From Sedimentisphaerales bacterium (GTDB taxonomy: Bacteria; Planctomycetota; Phycisphaerae; Sedimentisphaerales; Anaerobacaceae), in the NCBI GenBank assembly GCA_016933295.1, contig JAFGBG010000111.1:1-53500 (forward strand): a stretch of DNA of 53,500 nucleotides. The letters run 5' to 3'. Made by a program: the position numbers and the translations under genes. Shown one piece after another: positions 33,481-43,962 of this stretch. The notes below the pieces were generated by a model. The model was not told where the DNA came from, searched no databases, and saw only the letters and a list, made by a program, of their open reading frames with translations. The number at the start of each line of letters is the position of its first letter. Position 1 is the stretch's first letter.

Positions 33481-34656
33481 TTAACCGTTGCGGCACTTTT
33501 TGCTTATCGCTATCGCCTTCTCATAGCTATGCACTGTAAGCTCGGCGATACTTTTCCAGTTGTATTTGTTTTCGAGCTCCGCCGTATAATAGGACTGAAA
33601 TTCATTGTGATTTTTCAGAACGTCTGCAACCGCCTCAGCCAAATCTTTGGCGGCACCCGGCTCGACGGTAAGACCGACTTTATCCGACGAGACAAGCTCA
33701 CCCATAGCCCCGACATTACTTACCACAACCGGCTTTTTGTGCGCGTATGCGCGAAGCAAAACTCCGCTTTGCGCCTCGAATTTCAAATAGGGCAAAACAA
33801 CCACATCAGCCGCCGCCATGAAGCAATCCACATCTTCATCCGGTATAAAATCGATAACCGTCCGCACATTCTCCGAGAGGTTCAGGTTCCGGATAATATC
33901 CGAATACGACTGGAAGCTCATCCCGCGAGGAACAGCCCCGGCGACAATCAATAAAACTTCAGGCACTTTCGAGCGAATATAATTTAAGGCCTCCAGAAGT
34001 ACTTCCAGACCCTTGTTCGGCCTGATACTCCCGAAGAATAAAAGAACCTTGCGGTCCTCCGGCAAATCCAACTTCCTTTTTGCCTCTATTCGAGTGACGT
34101 CTCGATGCATAGGCTCCATAATTCCATGAGGGATGACAGAGATTCTCTCGCTTTCGACGCCCCAGTGCTCGATTAGCTGATTTTTGCCGCTTTGGTAGTG
34201 TGTTATCAAGCAATGGGGGATTTGCAGACTGCGTCTAAGAAAAGAATCCCTGCTGACAAATCGCTCGTAATGGGACCTGATATCGTGAACAGTGAGCACA
34301 ACGGGAAGTTTTTTCGCCAACTGCTTAAAGAAAAACTGATCCAGCAGCGGCATCCCGGCACCCTGAAAATGAACAATATCGAAATTCCCGTCCAAAATAA
34401 AGCGGTTCCGCCTGAAACTGTTTAGCAAACTCCGGCAGATTCTGTCCGCAGCCCAGTGGAGCTTGGAACCGCCGCCCTGCTGACGTGTAAATTCCGATAG
34501 TTTCCTTTCCACTTTGAAAGGCACTTGTTTTTCAGGCCATGCAGTGCTGGTCAGAACGGTGACATCGGCGCCGGCCTCGCTCAAAGCGTTGCACAACGAA
34601 TCGGCGTATGCGTACATGCCGCCTCTGCCGGAATGTTCGATCATTAGGATACGCAT
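33481..34656 (-). CDS. Family 4 glycosyltransferase
   Basis: 391 residues of GT-B fold. N-terminal RILMIEHSGRGGMYAYADSLCNAL, VHFQGAG and TVHDIRSHYERF; donor domain LFFGSIRPNKGLEVLLEAL, LIVAGAVPRG and VVLPYLKFEAQSGVLLRAYAHKKPVV (E-x7-E-like). The N-terminal Gly-rich GRGGMYAY is unlike the two other GT4 enzymes, so it is not a recent duplicate. It lies 70 bp downstream of the Wzy-like gene. Confidence 0.9.
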   Translation of the reverse strand: MRILMIEHSGRGGMYAYADSLCNALSEAGADVTVLTSTAWPEKQVPFKVERKLSEFTRQQGGGSKLHWAADRICRSLLNSFRRNRFILDGNFDIVHFQGAGMPLLDQFFFKQLAKKLPVVLTVHDIRSHYERFVSRDSFLRRSLQIPHCLITHYQSGKNQLIEHWGVESERISVIPHGIMEPMHRDVTRIEAKRKLDLPEDRKVLLFFGSIRPNKGLEVLLEALNYIRSKVPEVLLIVAGAVPRGMSFQSYSDIIRNLNLSENVRTVIDFIPDEDVDCFMAAADVVVLPYLKFEAQSGVLLRAYAHKKPVVVSNVGAMGELVSSDKVGLTVEPGAAKDLAEAVADVLKNHNEFQSYYTAELENKYNWKSIAELTVHSYEKAIAISKKCRNG

Positions 34657-34726
34657 TTTACAGGTTTTGAAAATAAATTAAAAAGGTATAGTTTCAAGTT
34701 ATGATTTGAAAATATATTCTTCAAGT

Positions 34727-36100
34727 TTAATAGCTCAAGGCAAGCTCGGCTTCCTGCTCCTGCTGTTGCGGCTGCTCCACTTTCGCCTCCTCGCCGGTAA
34801 TGCTCAGATAAATTTCCGGCCAGTTCGCGGTAATAACAGCAAAACATACCAACAACGAAGCGGCGCGATAATGCGAAAGAATCGGATGGAAGAAACCGTC
34901 CGCCGCCAGGGCAATAATAAGCAGAAAGCTTGTTATTCCGAAATAATCCAGATAAGGAATATTGCTTCTGGCCAATACGAAACTTCGCCAGAGACACGCG
35001 AAATACAAAACCAATACGGCGGCAAGCCCGATTATGCCGCACCTGTCGAGCCAGCCCAGATACTCGGAATGATAAAACGCCACCAACGGGGTCACGCCCT
35101 TTGGCGCCGGATGCATCGCGCCGACACCTCTGCCGGTCAGGACAAAATATGGCTCCTTTTTGAAACTCGAAGCGATTGTCTCGTATTCTATACCCCTCCA
35201 GCCGTGCCGCCACTGGTAATAAGTCGGCATGGAATAGTCACCCTGTCCGCCGTCGGAACGGAATCTCGCCATGAAGTCGAAATGTATTAAAGATGCGGCA
35301 TATAACGCGAACATGCCCATGAACATATACAGGATTACATTTTTTATCCTGCCTTTCATAAATATCAGCGAAGCCATAAACAATATGGCCAGCGCCCCGT
35401 ATGTCGATCTGGTCTCACTCAAGGCGATTCCCGCCAGACCTACCATCAGCATAACGACGGAGACAATAAAAAATCCGACCTTACTTACCAGCCTGCCGAT
35501 GGCCATACTGATTAAAACAAGATAAAGCATCGGGATAAGAGCGCGCGTTCCTCTTTCGCCGACCAGGCCTCCTATCTCAACGTTCCTGTCGGCCTCGGCG
35601 ATAGGCGCCGTATAAATCCCGAAACGAATGACAATATGAAATACGAACATTACCAACAGCAAAACAACACAGAACCTGAAGAATCCTTTTACACGGGAAT
35701 AATCCGTGAAGTAACGAAGCGAAAATACCGCCGCCGCGGCAAAATGTACCACCCTCGAATGCGTCAGCGCGTCACGAGGATACATCAGCATTCCCTGAAC
35801 CAGAGACAATACGCTTAACAAAGCCAGGATTGCGATACATTTTTTGATAACGCCGGAACGAAAATGTTTTTCCCCATGCACGAAAAGAGCGGCAAAAAGT
35901 GTCAGCCAGGCTATAAAATCCGCCGGGGCCCAGGTCAGCGGCAGACCGAGATTGCCCGCCTGATTGATATAGCCCGCAAGGATGCTGTTGAAAGTGGCCA
36001 CTACCAAAAATATATAAAACACCCACTTCGGCTTTAGAACAACCAACGGCACACAAAGTGCGATTGTTATTACACAAAGGACCGCGACTAACGTTGCCAT
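34727..36100 (-). CDS. O-antigen/exopolysaccharide polymerase or ligase-like membrane protein (Wzy/WaaL-like)
   Basis: 457 residues with about 11-12 membrane helices and a large periplasmic loop between residues about 270 and 370 (HFDFMARFRSDGGQGDYSMPTYYQWRHGWRGIEYETIAS...ILTGRGVGAMHP). The loop is characteristic of the Wzy_C/O-antigen ligase family. Placed between glycosyltransferases and a Wzx-like flippase, a Wzy polymerase role is more likely than ligase. The C-terminus has a Glu/Gln-rich tail (QPQQQEQEAE). Confidence 0.82.
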   Translation of the reverse strand: MATLVAVLCVITIALCVPLVVLKPKWVFYIFLVVATFNSILAGYINQAGNLGLPLTWAPADFIAWLTLFAALFVHGEKHFRSGVIKKCIAILALLSVLSLVQGMLMYPRDALTHSRVVHFAAAAVFSLRYFTDYSRVKGFFRFCVVLLLVMFVFHIVIRFGIYTAPIAEADRNVEIGGLVGERGTRALIPMLYLVLISMAIGRLVSKVGFFIVSVVMLMVGLAGIALSETRSTYGALAILFMASLIFMKGRIKNVILYMFMGMFALYAASLIHFDFMARFRSDGGQGDYSMPTYYQWRHGWRGIEYETIASSFKKEPYFVLTGRGVGAMHPAPKGVTPLVAFYHSEYLGWLDRCGIIGLAAVLVLYFACLWRSFVLARSNIPYLDYFGITSFLLIIALAADGFFHPILSHYRAASLLVCFAVITANWPEIYLSITGEEAKVEQPQQQEQEAELALSY

Positions 36101-36235
36101 AAGATTAACCTAAAATTAACGTCCGAATAAACCTCAAGCCCGGATATACTCTAAATGAATATCGGAAATATAAGGCGGCGATTACAGGATAAAAACATGG
36201 TAATTGCCGGTATTTTTGGGCCGCTCGCTCAGCCT

Positions 36236-37489
36236 TTACCGGCGATAATCCTCAATCATTCGCTCGAAATCTGCTTCGACCTGCTTGTACATCTCAAGGG
36301 CCTTTTCCTGCTGCTTTCGACCGACGGCGTCGAGATTTTTATTAATATTATCGAAAATTTCAATCAGCTTTTCGGAATCAAGCTGCGTATCGATGATGCA
36401 GTTATCTTCGAGGCCGAACTGGGCCATGAAATCTACTGATTTGCTGTGGTACGCAATCGCGAGCAAAGGCGTCGCCGCAACCAGAGAAAATATCTGCGAG
36501 TGAGTTTTGTGCCCCACAAACATTTTGCATTTCGAGATTGCGTTAATATGCTCGACGGTCCCCGGGAAACCTTCGACAATCTCGCAGTTTTCTTTTTTGC
36601 CGGTACGCTCGATTATATCTTCGATACAGGGACGATCCGCTCCCTGCATCTCCATCGGGAAAAAACGCACTTCGTAGCCGGTCTCAATCGCATGGTCAAT
36701 CAATGCGGCAAAAGTCCGGACATAATGCTCCCACGCCGCGGCGGCCTTTTTATTTCCCGTCCAGACGGAAACTCCAATCAAATTCTGGCGCTCGCTCGGT
36801 TTTACCCGCGATTCGACGACATCGTACAATCCGAAAACCGATTCGCGCGTCTTCGATACGTGCTCGAGAGAAACTCCCAGCTTTCGTATCTGCTCTTCCG
36901 AAGCTTCGTCACGAATGAATATTTGCCCGGCGAACGAGAGTATTTTTTTTATCATCTTTTTATTTGCCGGTGACGTGAAATCAAACGTCCCGATGGACTG
37001 CGACCATAACAGCAGCGGTTTGCCGCACAGCAACGCAACCGCCATATCGAATATCTGAGGCGTTTTTACGCTCCCGGCGATTATAGTCGTCAGATGATGC
37101 CCGCCTGTGCTGATAACCAAATCCGCTTCACGGACGGCTTTCAGGAATTCTTTATTAACAAGAAATCGCAAATACCGGGGATATCTGCCGGCAATAAAGG
37201 CGTTACGCACTAAGGGAAAATGGATACGCCTCGGCAGTTTCACTTTACAGAATAAATGATACATTTTGCCGGGCAGGCTCACATTTTTTCTGCGTGCAAC
37301 GTCCCAGCCCCAGGGAATCACCTTTACCTCTGCATCGGGGAAATCCGGCCTGTCGCGCCAGTACTCAGGGTGAGACGCCGAGACGGTGATATTTTTTACG
37401 CCGCAGGCTTTGAGTCGCCGGAGCACGAAATACAAAACCGCCCTGTCACCTTTATTCGTCGAGCATTGATTGATTACAAGAACGTTCAT
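36236..37489 (-). CDS. Polysaccharide pyruvyl transferase family protein
   Basis: 417 residues of PF04230 type: NVLVINQCSTNKGDRAVLYFVLRRL at the N-terminus, VISTGGHHLTT, LLWSQSIGTFDF, FIRDEASEEQIRKLG and C-terminal KMFVGHKTHSQIFSLVAATPLLAIAYHSKS, the usual conserved blocks. It would add a pyruvyl ketal (from PEP) to a sugar, giving an acidic glycan. It overlaps the upstream flippase gene by 4 bp (ATGA), so the two are translationally coupled. The substrate is unknown; some relatives are not pyruvyl transferases. Confidence 0.88.
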   Translation of the reverse strand: MNVLVINQCSTNKGDRAVLYFVLRRLKACGVKNITVSASHPEYWRDRPDFPDAEVKVIPWGWDVARRKNVSLPGKMYHLFCKVKLPRRIHFPLVRNAFIAGRYPRYLRFLVNKEFLKAVREADLVISTGGHHLTTIIAGSVKTPQIFDMAVALLCGKPLLLWSQSIGTFDFTSPANKKMIKKILSFAGQIFIRDEASEEQIRKLGVSLEHVSKTRESVFGLYDVVESRVKPSERQNLIGVSVWTGNKKAAAAWEHYVRTFAALIDHAIETGYEVRFFPMEMQGADRPCIEDIIERTGKKENCEIVEGFPGTVEHINAISKCKMFVGHKTHSQIFSLVAATPLLAIAYHSKSVDFMAQFGLEDNCIIDTQLDSEKLIEIFDNINKNLDAVGRKQQEKALEMYKQVEADFERMIEDYRR

Positions 37490-39021
37490 ACCAAATTTTG
37501 CCGTCCTTTACCAAGTCTGGTTCGGAGCATATCGAGCAGCTCCGCCGCCTCCGAACGCAGGGATATAACAGTAAAACACACCAACACAATCAAGCCCGAT
37601 GCGGCAAATAATATCGCCCAATTAATACGCCCCGACGGCACAATGTGATTGAACAGCCATAAAGCGCCGATCGAAACTATTGTCGCCGCCAAGGGCCCCA
37701 ACAGGCTGCCTCTGAAATATTCGTAAAAACCGATGCCGGATTTTCGCAAACCGTAAAAAGGAAGCCAGAGGCCCATATACGCCCAAAGGGCGATGATCAT
37801 CGCCGCCGCCGGCGCCACGGGAACCGGCACAAAACCGTTCAAAAGAATTATCTCGACTGCAATCGCGCCTATCGCGCTCGTTATCGCCGCGATAGTCAAA
37901 CTTCTTAGATGTCCCATGCCTACCAAAGACGCCAGCCATATCCCGAAGAATCCGCGGGCTATTTCGGACAGCATCAACAGTCGCATGACAAGGACCATCT
38001 CCGGCACAATCTTGTCTTTAAGCCAGAAAACGAATATTTCCTCGGCGTATATGAAAAGCAGCAGGACAAAAACACAGGTAATTACACAACTGATGTGAGT
38101 GCCCTTCCTGATAACCGCTTTCATTTTTTCGATATGCCCTGCGGCAAAAAGACTCGTCACCACCGGAAGAAAAACATTTTGCGCCCCGGCAAGAAGTCCC
38201 CGTGTGAAATTCGGAATCCGCGTGGCCACATCGTAAACCGCCACATCCTGGGCGCTGCCGACCTTACCGACGAGCAGCGCCAGCGTGCTGAACATGAAAA
38301 TCATACTGCCCGAACGCCCGGTCGCGTGCCCGGTATAGCGGAACAGCTCCCGGATTGTTTCTTTTTTAATCTTAAAAATATTAATTTCGAAACCGGGGAT
38401 GGATTTTCGGGCGACAAAAAACATCGACACAAGAGATACCGCCGCCGACAATCCGAAAGCCAGTTGCACCGCGACAATGCTTTTCCAGATAAAAAGAATT
38501 GCAACGGTAAAAATCAGTCTGAGCAGATTGGATGCAATCAGAACCGCGTTTACCCGTGTATCGTACTGGAAGCCCCGAAGAGTCCCGCTGAACGTCGCTT
38601 CCAGCATCTTCAGAGCCAGCGTCACGCCGACCAGCATGCACGTGACCTGAGCGTCGGCGGCCTGCTCCTCGGTAATAGCGGCAAAAAATCCCGATACGAA
38701 AAACGACAAAATTATCGCCGCAGCTATCGTCAGAACCGATAAAGTCAAAAGCACGATAAAAGACGCCGATACGAACCGGCACAATTGCTCCGAATCGTCG
38801 CGATAAAAAGCCACGAAACGATTTGTCGAAAGCGAAAACGCCGTTTCGAAAATCATCGGATATCGCAGGCCGGAACTGAGCAAAGCCCATACCCCGAAAG
38901 CGTCAACACCGAGACTGCGCCACATAATACGAACCAGAATCAGCGAAACCGCCGCCGTGACAAACATACCGGCCCAGTTCGATCCGGCATTCATCATTAC
39001 TCGTTTTCTAAGTGACGCCAT
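37486..39021 (-). CDS. Wzx-like oligosaccharide flippase
   Basis: 511 residues with about 14 membrane helices in the MOP (polysaccharide export) superfamily. N-terminal LRKRVMMNAGSNWAGMFVTAAVSLILVRIMWRSLGVDAFGVWALLSSG is the characteristic start of Wzx-type proteins. It would flip undecaprenyl-linked repeat units across the inner membrane for the Wzy-like polymerase. It lies 45 bp after the propeller-dockerin gene and overlaps the pyruvyl transferase gene by 4 bp. Confidence 0.92.
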   Translation of the reverse strand: MASLRKRVMMNAGSNWAGMFVTAAVSLILVRIMWRSLGVDAFGVWALLSSGLRYPMIFETAFSLSTNRFVAFYRDDSEQLCRFVSASFIVLLTLSVLTIAAAIILSFFVSGFFAAITEEQAADAQVTCMLVGVTLALKMLEATFSGTLRGFQYDTRVNAVLIASNLLRLIFTVAILFIWKSIVAVQLAFGLSAAVSLVSMFFVARKSIPGFEINIFKIKKETIRELFRYTGHATGRSGSMIFMFSTLALLVGKVGSAQDVAVYDVATRIPNFTRGLLAGAQNVFLPVVTSLFAAGHIEKMKAVIRKGTHISCVITCVFVLLLFIYAEEIFVFWLKDKIVPEMVLVMRLLMLSEIARGFFGIWLASLVGMGHLRSLTIAAITSAIGAIAVEIILLNGFVPVPVAPAAAMIIALWAYMGLWLPFYGLRKSGIGFYEYFRGSLLGPLAATIVSIGALWLFNHIVPSGRINWAILFAASGLIVLVCFTVISLRSEAAELLDMLRTRLGKGRQNLV

Positions 39022-39066
39022 AAACCTAAAATCCCCTATCTGTGTAAGCTCTGCCCGATGGCACGT

Positions 39067-40512
39067 TCATTTATCGCCCGCCAGCCAGTTCTCGGCAAAT
39101 GCGGCAAAATCCGACATATTGATAATCCCGTCAGCACCGAAGCCGATGTCATAATCAGGATTCCATTCTTCGCTCCCGGAGGCATTTAACCATGCAGCGG
39201 CAAACAAGACCAGGTCACCCAAATCTATATCTCCATCACCATTGAAATCGCCCGGGCAAATATCTGCGGCAAAAATATAAGCCACTCCCGAATCGGTGCC
39301 GCTGCCGTCGACCAGTTCCGCACCGACCAATATCCTGCGGCCGGATACGGCTACGGAGAATCCGAAATGGTCGCTGTATGCATCATCGCGGCAAGCAAGT
39401 TTGGCCTTCGGAAACCAATTTAACCCGTCAAAGACGAAAACATAAGCAGAACCCGGCCCGTATGTCGTCTGCCAGTGCCCGTTCGGTGTCCCGACAACCA
39501 CGATATTATCGCAAACATCCACGGCCCAGCCGAACTGATTGCGGCAACTGCCGTCCGGCAATTCCAGCTTTGTGCGCTCGATCCAGTTTTCACCGTTATA
39601 GTTAAAAATATATGCCGAGCCTGAATTACAGTAAAGGTCGTTCGGGTCGGCACCGTCGTCGCCGTATGCACCAACCACCAAAGTGTCACCGTACAAGGCC
39701 AGGTGATGTCCAAAATGGTCGCCGTGTGTAGCGTCGGAGGCAATTATTTTTTGCTTTTCGAGCCATTGCGTGCCGTCGAACTCGAATACATACACAGAAC
39801 CGGCGGTGTGACCGGCAGTATCATTGCCGGGCGCGCCGAGTAAAGCTACATTACCATTCTCGGAAATCGCCACACTATTGCCGAAAGTAGCCAGCTCGAC
39901 ACCATCGGAAGCCAACAGTTTCGCCTGCTGAGTCCAATCGGAGCCGTCAAAGCGAAATACATACGCCGCACCAGATTTGAAACCGTTGTCGTTCGCTTTA
40001 CACGCCCCTATCAAAACAGTATTCCCGTCGCCGGATATCGCGACATCAAAACCGAATTCTTCCCAGTAATAGCCGGTGCCGTCGGCCAGCAGCTTGGCTT
40101 GCTGGCTCCAGTTTGTCCCGTCGCGGCCGAATATATACACAGAGCCGGTCCAGTCACCTGCATTGGTGTCGCCGGTGGCCCCCACAACGATAGTATCGCC
40201 GGAAATTGCCGCCGACCAGCCGAACCAGTCGTTCTTTTGGCCGTCGGAGGCCAATAACTTCGCTTCCTGCACCCAACCGTCATCTTCAAGACGATATACA
40301 TACACCGAGCCGGAATTCGATCCTTTATCATCGTCTCGGTATGACCCGACAACCGCCGTATTTGCGTCGTTATCAACAGAGTAACCGAAATAATCACCTT
40401 CCATGCCATCCGAAGCGACGAGTTTGACAGACTTACTTATATAGCACTGTGCAATGACTGGATTTATACCGGCAAAAATCAAAAAAATAATTGCAATAAA
40501 AAATAACTTCAT
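39067..40512 (-). CDS. Secreted seven-bladed FG-GAP-like beta-propeller with C-terminal dockerin
   Basis: 481 residues from ATG 40512, which places the signal peptide MKLFFIAIIFLIFAGINPVIAQ at the N-terminus. Seven repeats of about 55-60 residues follow, each of the form 'KLLASDG...D-FG-SVAISGDTIVVGA...GSVYVF--DG--W', i.e. one blade each. The C-terminus is a dockerin: DFNGDGDIDLGDLVLFAAAWL and DIGFGADGIINMSDFAAFAENWL, two Ca-binding F-hand repeats. It should dock onto a cohesin-bearing partner at the cell surface or in the medium. No cohesin gene is visible in the window. Its frame start overlaps the DUF4091 gene's end. Confidence 0.87.
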   Translation of the reverse strand: MKLFFIAIIFLIFAGINPVIAQCYISKSVKLVASDGMEGDYFGYSVDNDANTAVVGSYRDDDKGSNSGSVYVYRLEDDGWVQEAKLLASDGQKNDWFGWSAAISGDTIVVGATGDTNAGDWTGSVYIFGRDGTNWSQQAKLLADGTGYYWEEFGFDVAISGDGNTVLIGACKANDNGFKSGAAYVFRFDGSDWTQQAKLLASDGVELATFGNSVAISENGNVALLGAPGNDTAGHTAGSVYVFEFDGTQWLEKQKIIASDATHGDHFGHHLALYGDTLVVGAYGDDGADPNDLYCNSGSAYIFNYNGENWIERTKLELPDGSCRNQFGWAVDVCDNIVVVGTPNGHWQTTYGPGSAYVFVFDGLNWFPKAKLACRDDAYSDHFGFSVAVSGRRILVGAELVDGSGTDSGVAYIFAADICPGDFNGDGDIDLGDLVLFAAAWLNASGSEEWNPDYDIGFGADGIINMSDFAAFAENWLAGDK

Positions 40513-40559
40513 AAAAATGAACCGAACAAAATCAAAAAAATCCGGCAAAATTTTCAAGA

Positions 40560-42962
40560 TCAATCAGTCGCTCTCGTTAATAATTGCAGCGTCGCCGACA
40601 GGATTTCTCTTGCGGTATATACGAGACTGCCGTCATCCTGATTTTTCAGCACGGAATCTACCTGCTCATCGAGAATTCGCTGCGCGTCCGCCGCCGCCTT
40701 AGGATCTTTAATTTTCATTCTCTCGATTGCCCTCTGCAGCTCGATAAGATACTGATAATCTTCAACGCCCTCGCGCCAAGACTCCCATCGCCGCGACGGG
40801 ACGATATTTTCACCGGGCGAGCCGACCGGACTTGCCTTAGCCCCGTAAACTACGCCGGAAAAACCGTGAGGTCTGAGAGTGTCGTCCCAGGGAACGGCGC
40901 CCGGTTTGAAACCAAGCCCGTAATAATAAATCCAGATACCGGCGCCGGTCTGGCCTCTTTTGAAAGCCCGCCAAGGCAACAGGCGATAATACGAATGCGG
41001 CTGTTTGGCTTTCATCGGACGCAGGCATTCGTATGTCCAAAGCTCTGTTCCGAAACCTTTTATCGTCTCGAACCAGTCCGGGTGCCGCATACAGTGACTA
41101 TCCTGAAGACACCAAACATCGATAAGTCCGCGGAACCGCATAAATTCCTCCGGCCCTTTGCCGAACGAGTTGGCGTATAATCTTATTTTCGGGTCCACAG
41201 CTTTAATCAGCACCGCAAGCTCGAAATATTCATCGGCGATAGACTCGTCGAACGGATATAGTACAAACCTCTCGTAGCCGATTCGGCGCTCTTTCAAATG
41301 CGCAACCAAATCTTTCAACCACGTCGTGAAAACATTTTTCCAGGCCGGTGTCATCCACTCGACGTCGCCGAATCTGCCGAAATCCTTGTCTTTGACGCTG
41401 AAATTCAATCCAATCAAAAAAGTCCCGGCGTATTTATGCCGCTCAAGCGTCTCGTCCAGAGCAGCGAAATTCGGCTTCCTGATAACCCCCGGTGGATCCG
41501 ACGAAAATCTCAAAAACGGCAAATCCTGCGCCGGGACAACATAAACATTGGTGTGGTGACGCCGAAGATCCTCGGCCATCTCGGTTGCTGAAGCGATTTC
41601 GTAATACGCCCAGTTGCAGGTCTTGAGAGCGACTTTCTCCGGGAATTTATTCGAGCCGACCTTTATAACTATCGGGATTGTTTCCAGAGGCGGATTTTCG
41701 CTATCCTGAGTTTTTGCCGCAACGGCAATTTTGCCCTCATAGCTGCCGGCGGTCATTTGCGGATTATATATCGTCAACCATATTTGCGCCAGCCCGCCCG
41801 GCTCCAGTGTAAATGGACGCTCGTTTTGCAGAACAAGGGCGTCCGCTATCGAGCCTATTCCGCTCGCCTTTACATAAACCGCTCTTCTGATTGTGATGGT
41901 TTCGCCGCTGTCAATCCGCCGAGTGCCGGGACCGACCAAAGGCGAAATCGATACCATCATCTCCAGCGGCGTCTCGGAACAGTTGATAATATCGAAAGCG
42001 GCCGATTCGTATTCGTTTTGCCACATCTGAACACTGATTCGGTCGGCATTTTCCCGCCGGTGCATTTTCTTTTCATATACGATATCCATCGGATTCGCCG
42101 GAAGGCATACGAAGGGCTTGTCGTATTCGAGCTCATAGATTTCCGATTTAATCTTCCCGATTTTTCCTTTTATCTGTTTAATCTCGCCGGGTGTATATAC
42201 CCTGCCCTTCGGAAGGCTGATTTCCTGCGAAGGTATCTGTAAATCGTCAAGGCTCGATCCCTGAGCCCGGTTCATATATTTCAGCCGTGTCTGCCTGACG
42301 GCTTCAGAAGTAATATTTATCGTCTCCTGCAACTGCAAATAATCGTCGATTCTGCTTAGCAGCTCTTCGTGCGATGTGTAAACATCAAGATTGTCACGCA
42401 GTTTTCGATTAACCGCATCGGAGAGAAATTCGCCTAGCACTTCGACCTCATCGGTGAAAAGAGTCAAACCGTTCGGCCTCATCACTATTTTGACATACCG
42501 TCCGGCTGCATTTATCTCATTTATCGTCATAGTGCGAGAGACGCCTCGATAGCCGAAGCCCCGAACGTTCGCAAATTCTTTGCCGCTTATAAGTCCGGCG
42601 AATTTAAACAACCTTCCGTCGTCGCTGAGCAGAACGGCGGCGAATTCCGGAAATTCCACCGATGCGACACCACCGCCGACCGTGTGAATACGAACCTCAT
42701 CAACTACGTATTTTTGCCCGAGGTCGATTACTATCTCGACCGCCGGCTCAGGTCTGCGCCAGCCGACGGTGCTTATGCTCGTCCACTGGCTGCCGTATTT
42801 TCCGCCGTCGGTCAACTGCAATGCATCGGAGGCATCCGTGCACAGAGGATAACCCGGCTCCGGAGAAAAAATGTATCGCTTGTTAAATGCCAGGTTTTCC
42901 AGCGCATCTGCCGGAAGACAGCAACATAACAACAAAAAAAGAACGTGAATATGTTTCGACAT
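40560..42962 (-). CDS. Secreted DUF4091 protein with discoidin-like N-terminus
   Basis: 800 residues. Signal peptide (HIHVLFLLLCCCLPADA, cut near ADALE), a discoidin/F5-8-type beta-sandwich (about 45-170; WTSISTVGWRRPEPAVEIVIDLG), a helical linker, and a C-terminal glycoside-hydrolase-like barrel with the DUF4091 block (GAGIWIYYYGLGFKPGAVPWDD, GVVYGAKASPVGS, RRWESWREGVEDYQYL). DUF4091 proteins are widespread in planctomycetes and are thought to be carbohydrate-active, but the substrate is unknown. Sitting inside a glycan biosynthesis locus it may trim or process the polymer (inference). Confidence 0.85.
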   Translation of the reverse strand: MSKHIHVLFLLLCCCLPADALENLAFNKRYIFSPEPGYPLCTDASDALQLTDGGKYGSQWTSISTVGWRRPEPAVEIVIDLGQKYVVDEVRIHTVGGGVASVEFPEFAAVLLSDDGRLFKFAGLISGKEFANVRGFGYRGVSRTMTINEINAAGRYVKIVMRPNGLTLFTDEVEVLGEFLSDAVNRKLRDNLDVYTSHEELLSRIDDYLQLQETINITSEAVRQTRLKYMNRAQGSSLDDLQIPSQEISLPKGRVYTPGEIKQIKGKIGKIKSEIYELEYDKPFVCLPANPMDIVYEKKMHRRENADRISVQMWQNEYESAAFDIINCSETPLEMMVSISPLVGPGTRRIDSGETITIRRAVYVKASGIGSIADALVLQNERPFTLEPGGLAQIWLTIYNPQMTAGSYEGKIAVAAKTQDSENPPLETIPIVIKVGSNKFPEKVALKTCNWAYYEIASATEMAEDLRRHHTNVYVVPAQDLPFLRFSSDPPGVIRKPNFAALDETLERHKYAGTFLIGLNFSVKDKDFGRFGDVEWMTPAWKNVFTTWLKDLVAHLKERRIGYERFVLYPFDESIADEYFELAVLIKAVDPKIRLYANSFGKGPEEFMRFRGLIDVWCLQDSHCMRHPDWFETIKGFGTELWTYECLRPMKAKQPHSYYRLLPWRAFKRGQTGAGIWIYYYGLGFKPGAVPWDDTLRPHGFSGVVYGAKASPVGSPGENIVPSRRWESWREGVEDYQYLIELQRAIERMKIKDPKAAADAQRILDEQVDSVLKNQDDGSLVYTAREILSATLQLLTRATD

Positions 42963-42974
42963 GCTTTCTCTTGT

Positions 42975-43937
<963 letters not shown>

Positions 43938-43962
43938 CTAATATTTATCACTTTAATCCGCA

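Noticed and set aside
37909-38742. 277-codon plus-strand frame opposite the flippase gene
   Set aside because: Antisense of a confident membrane protein; Arg/His/Gln-rich, typical of antisense translation.
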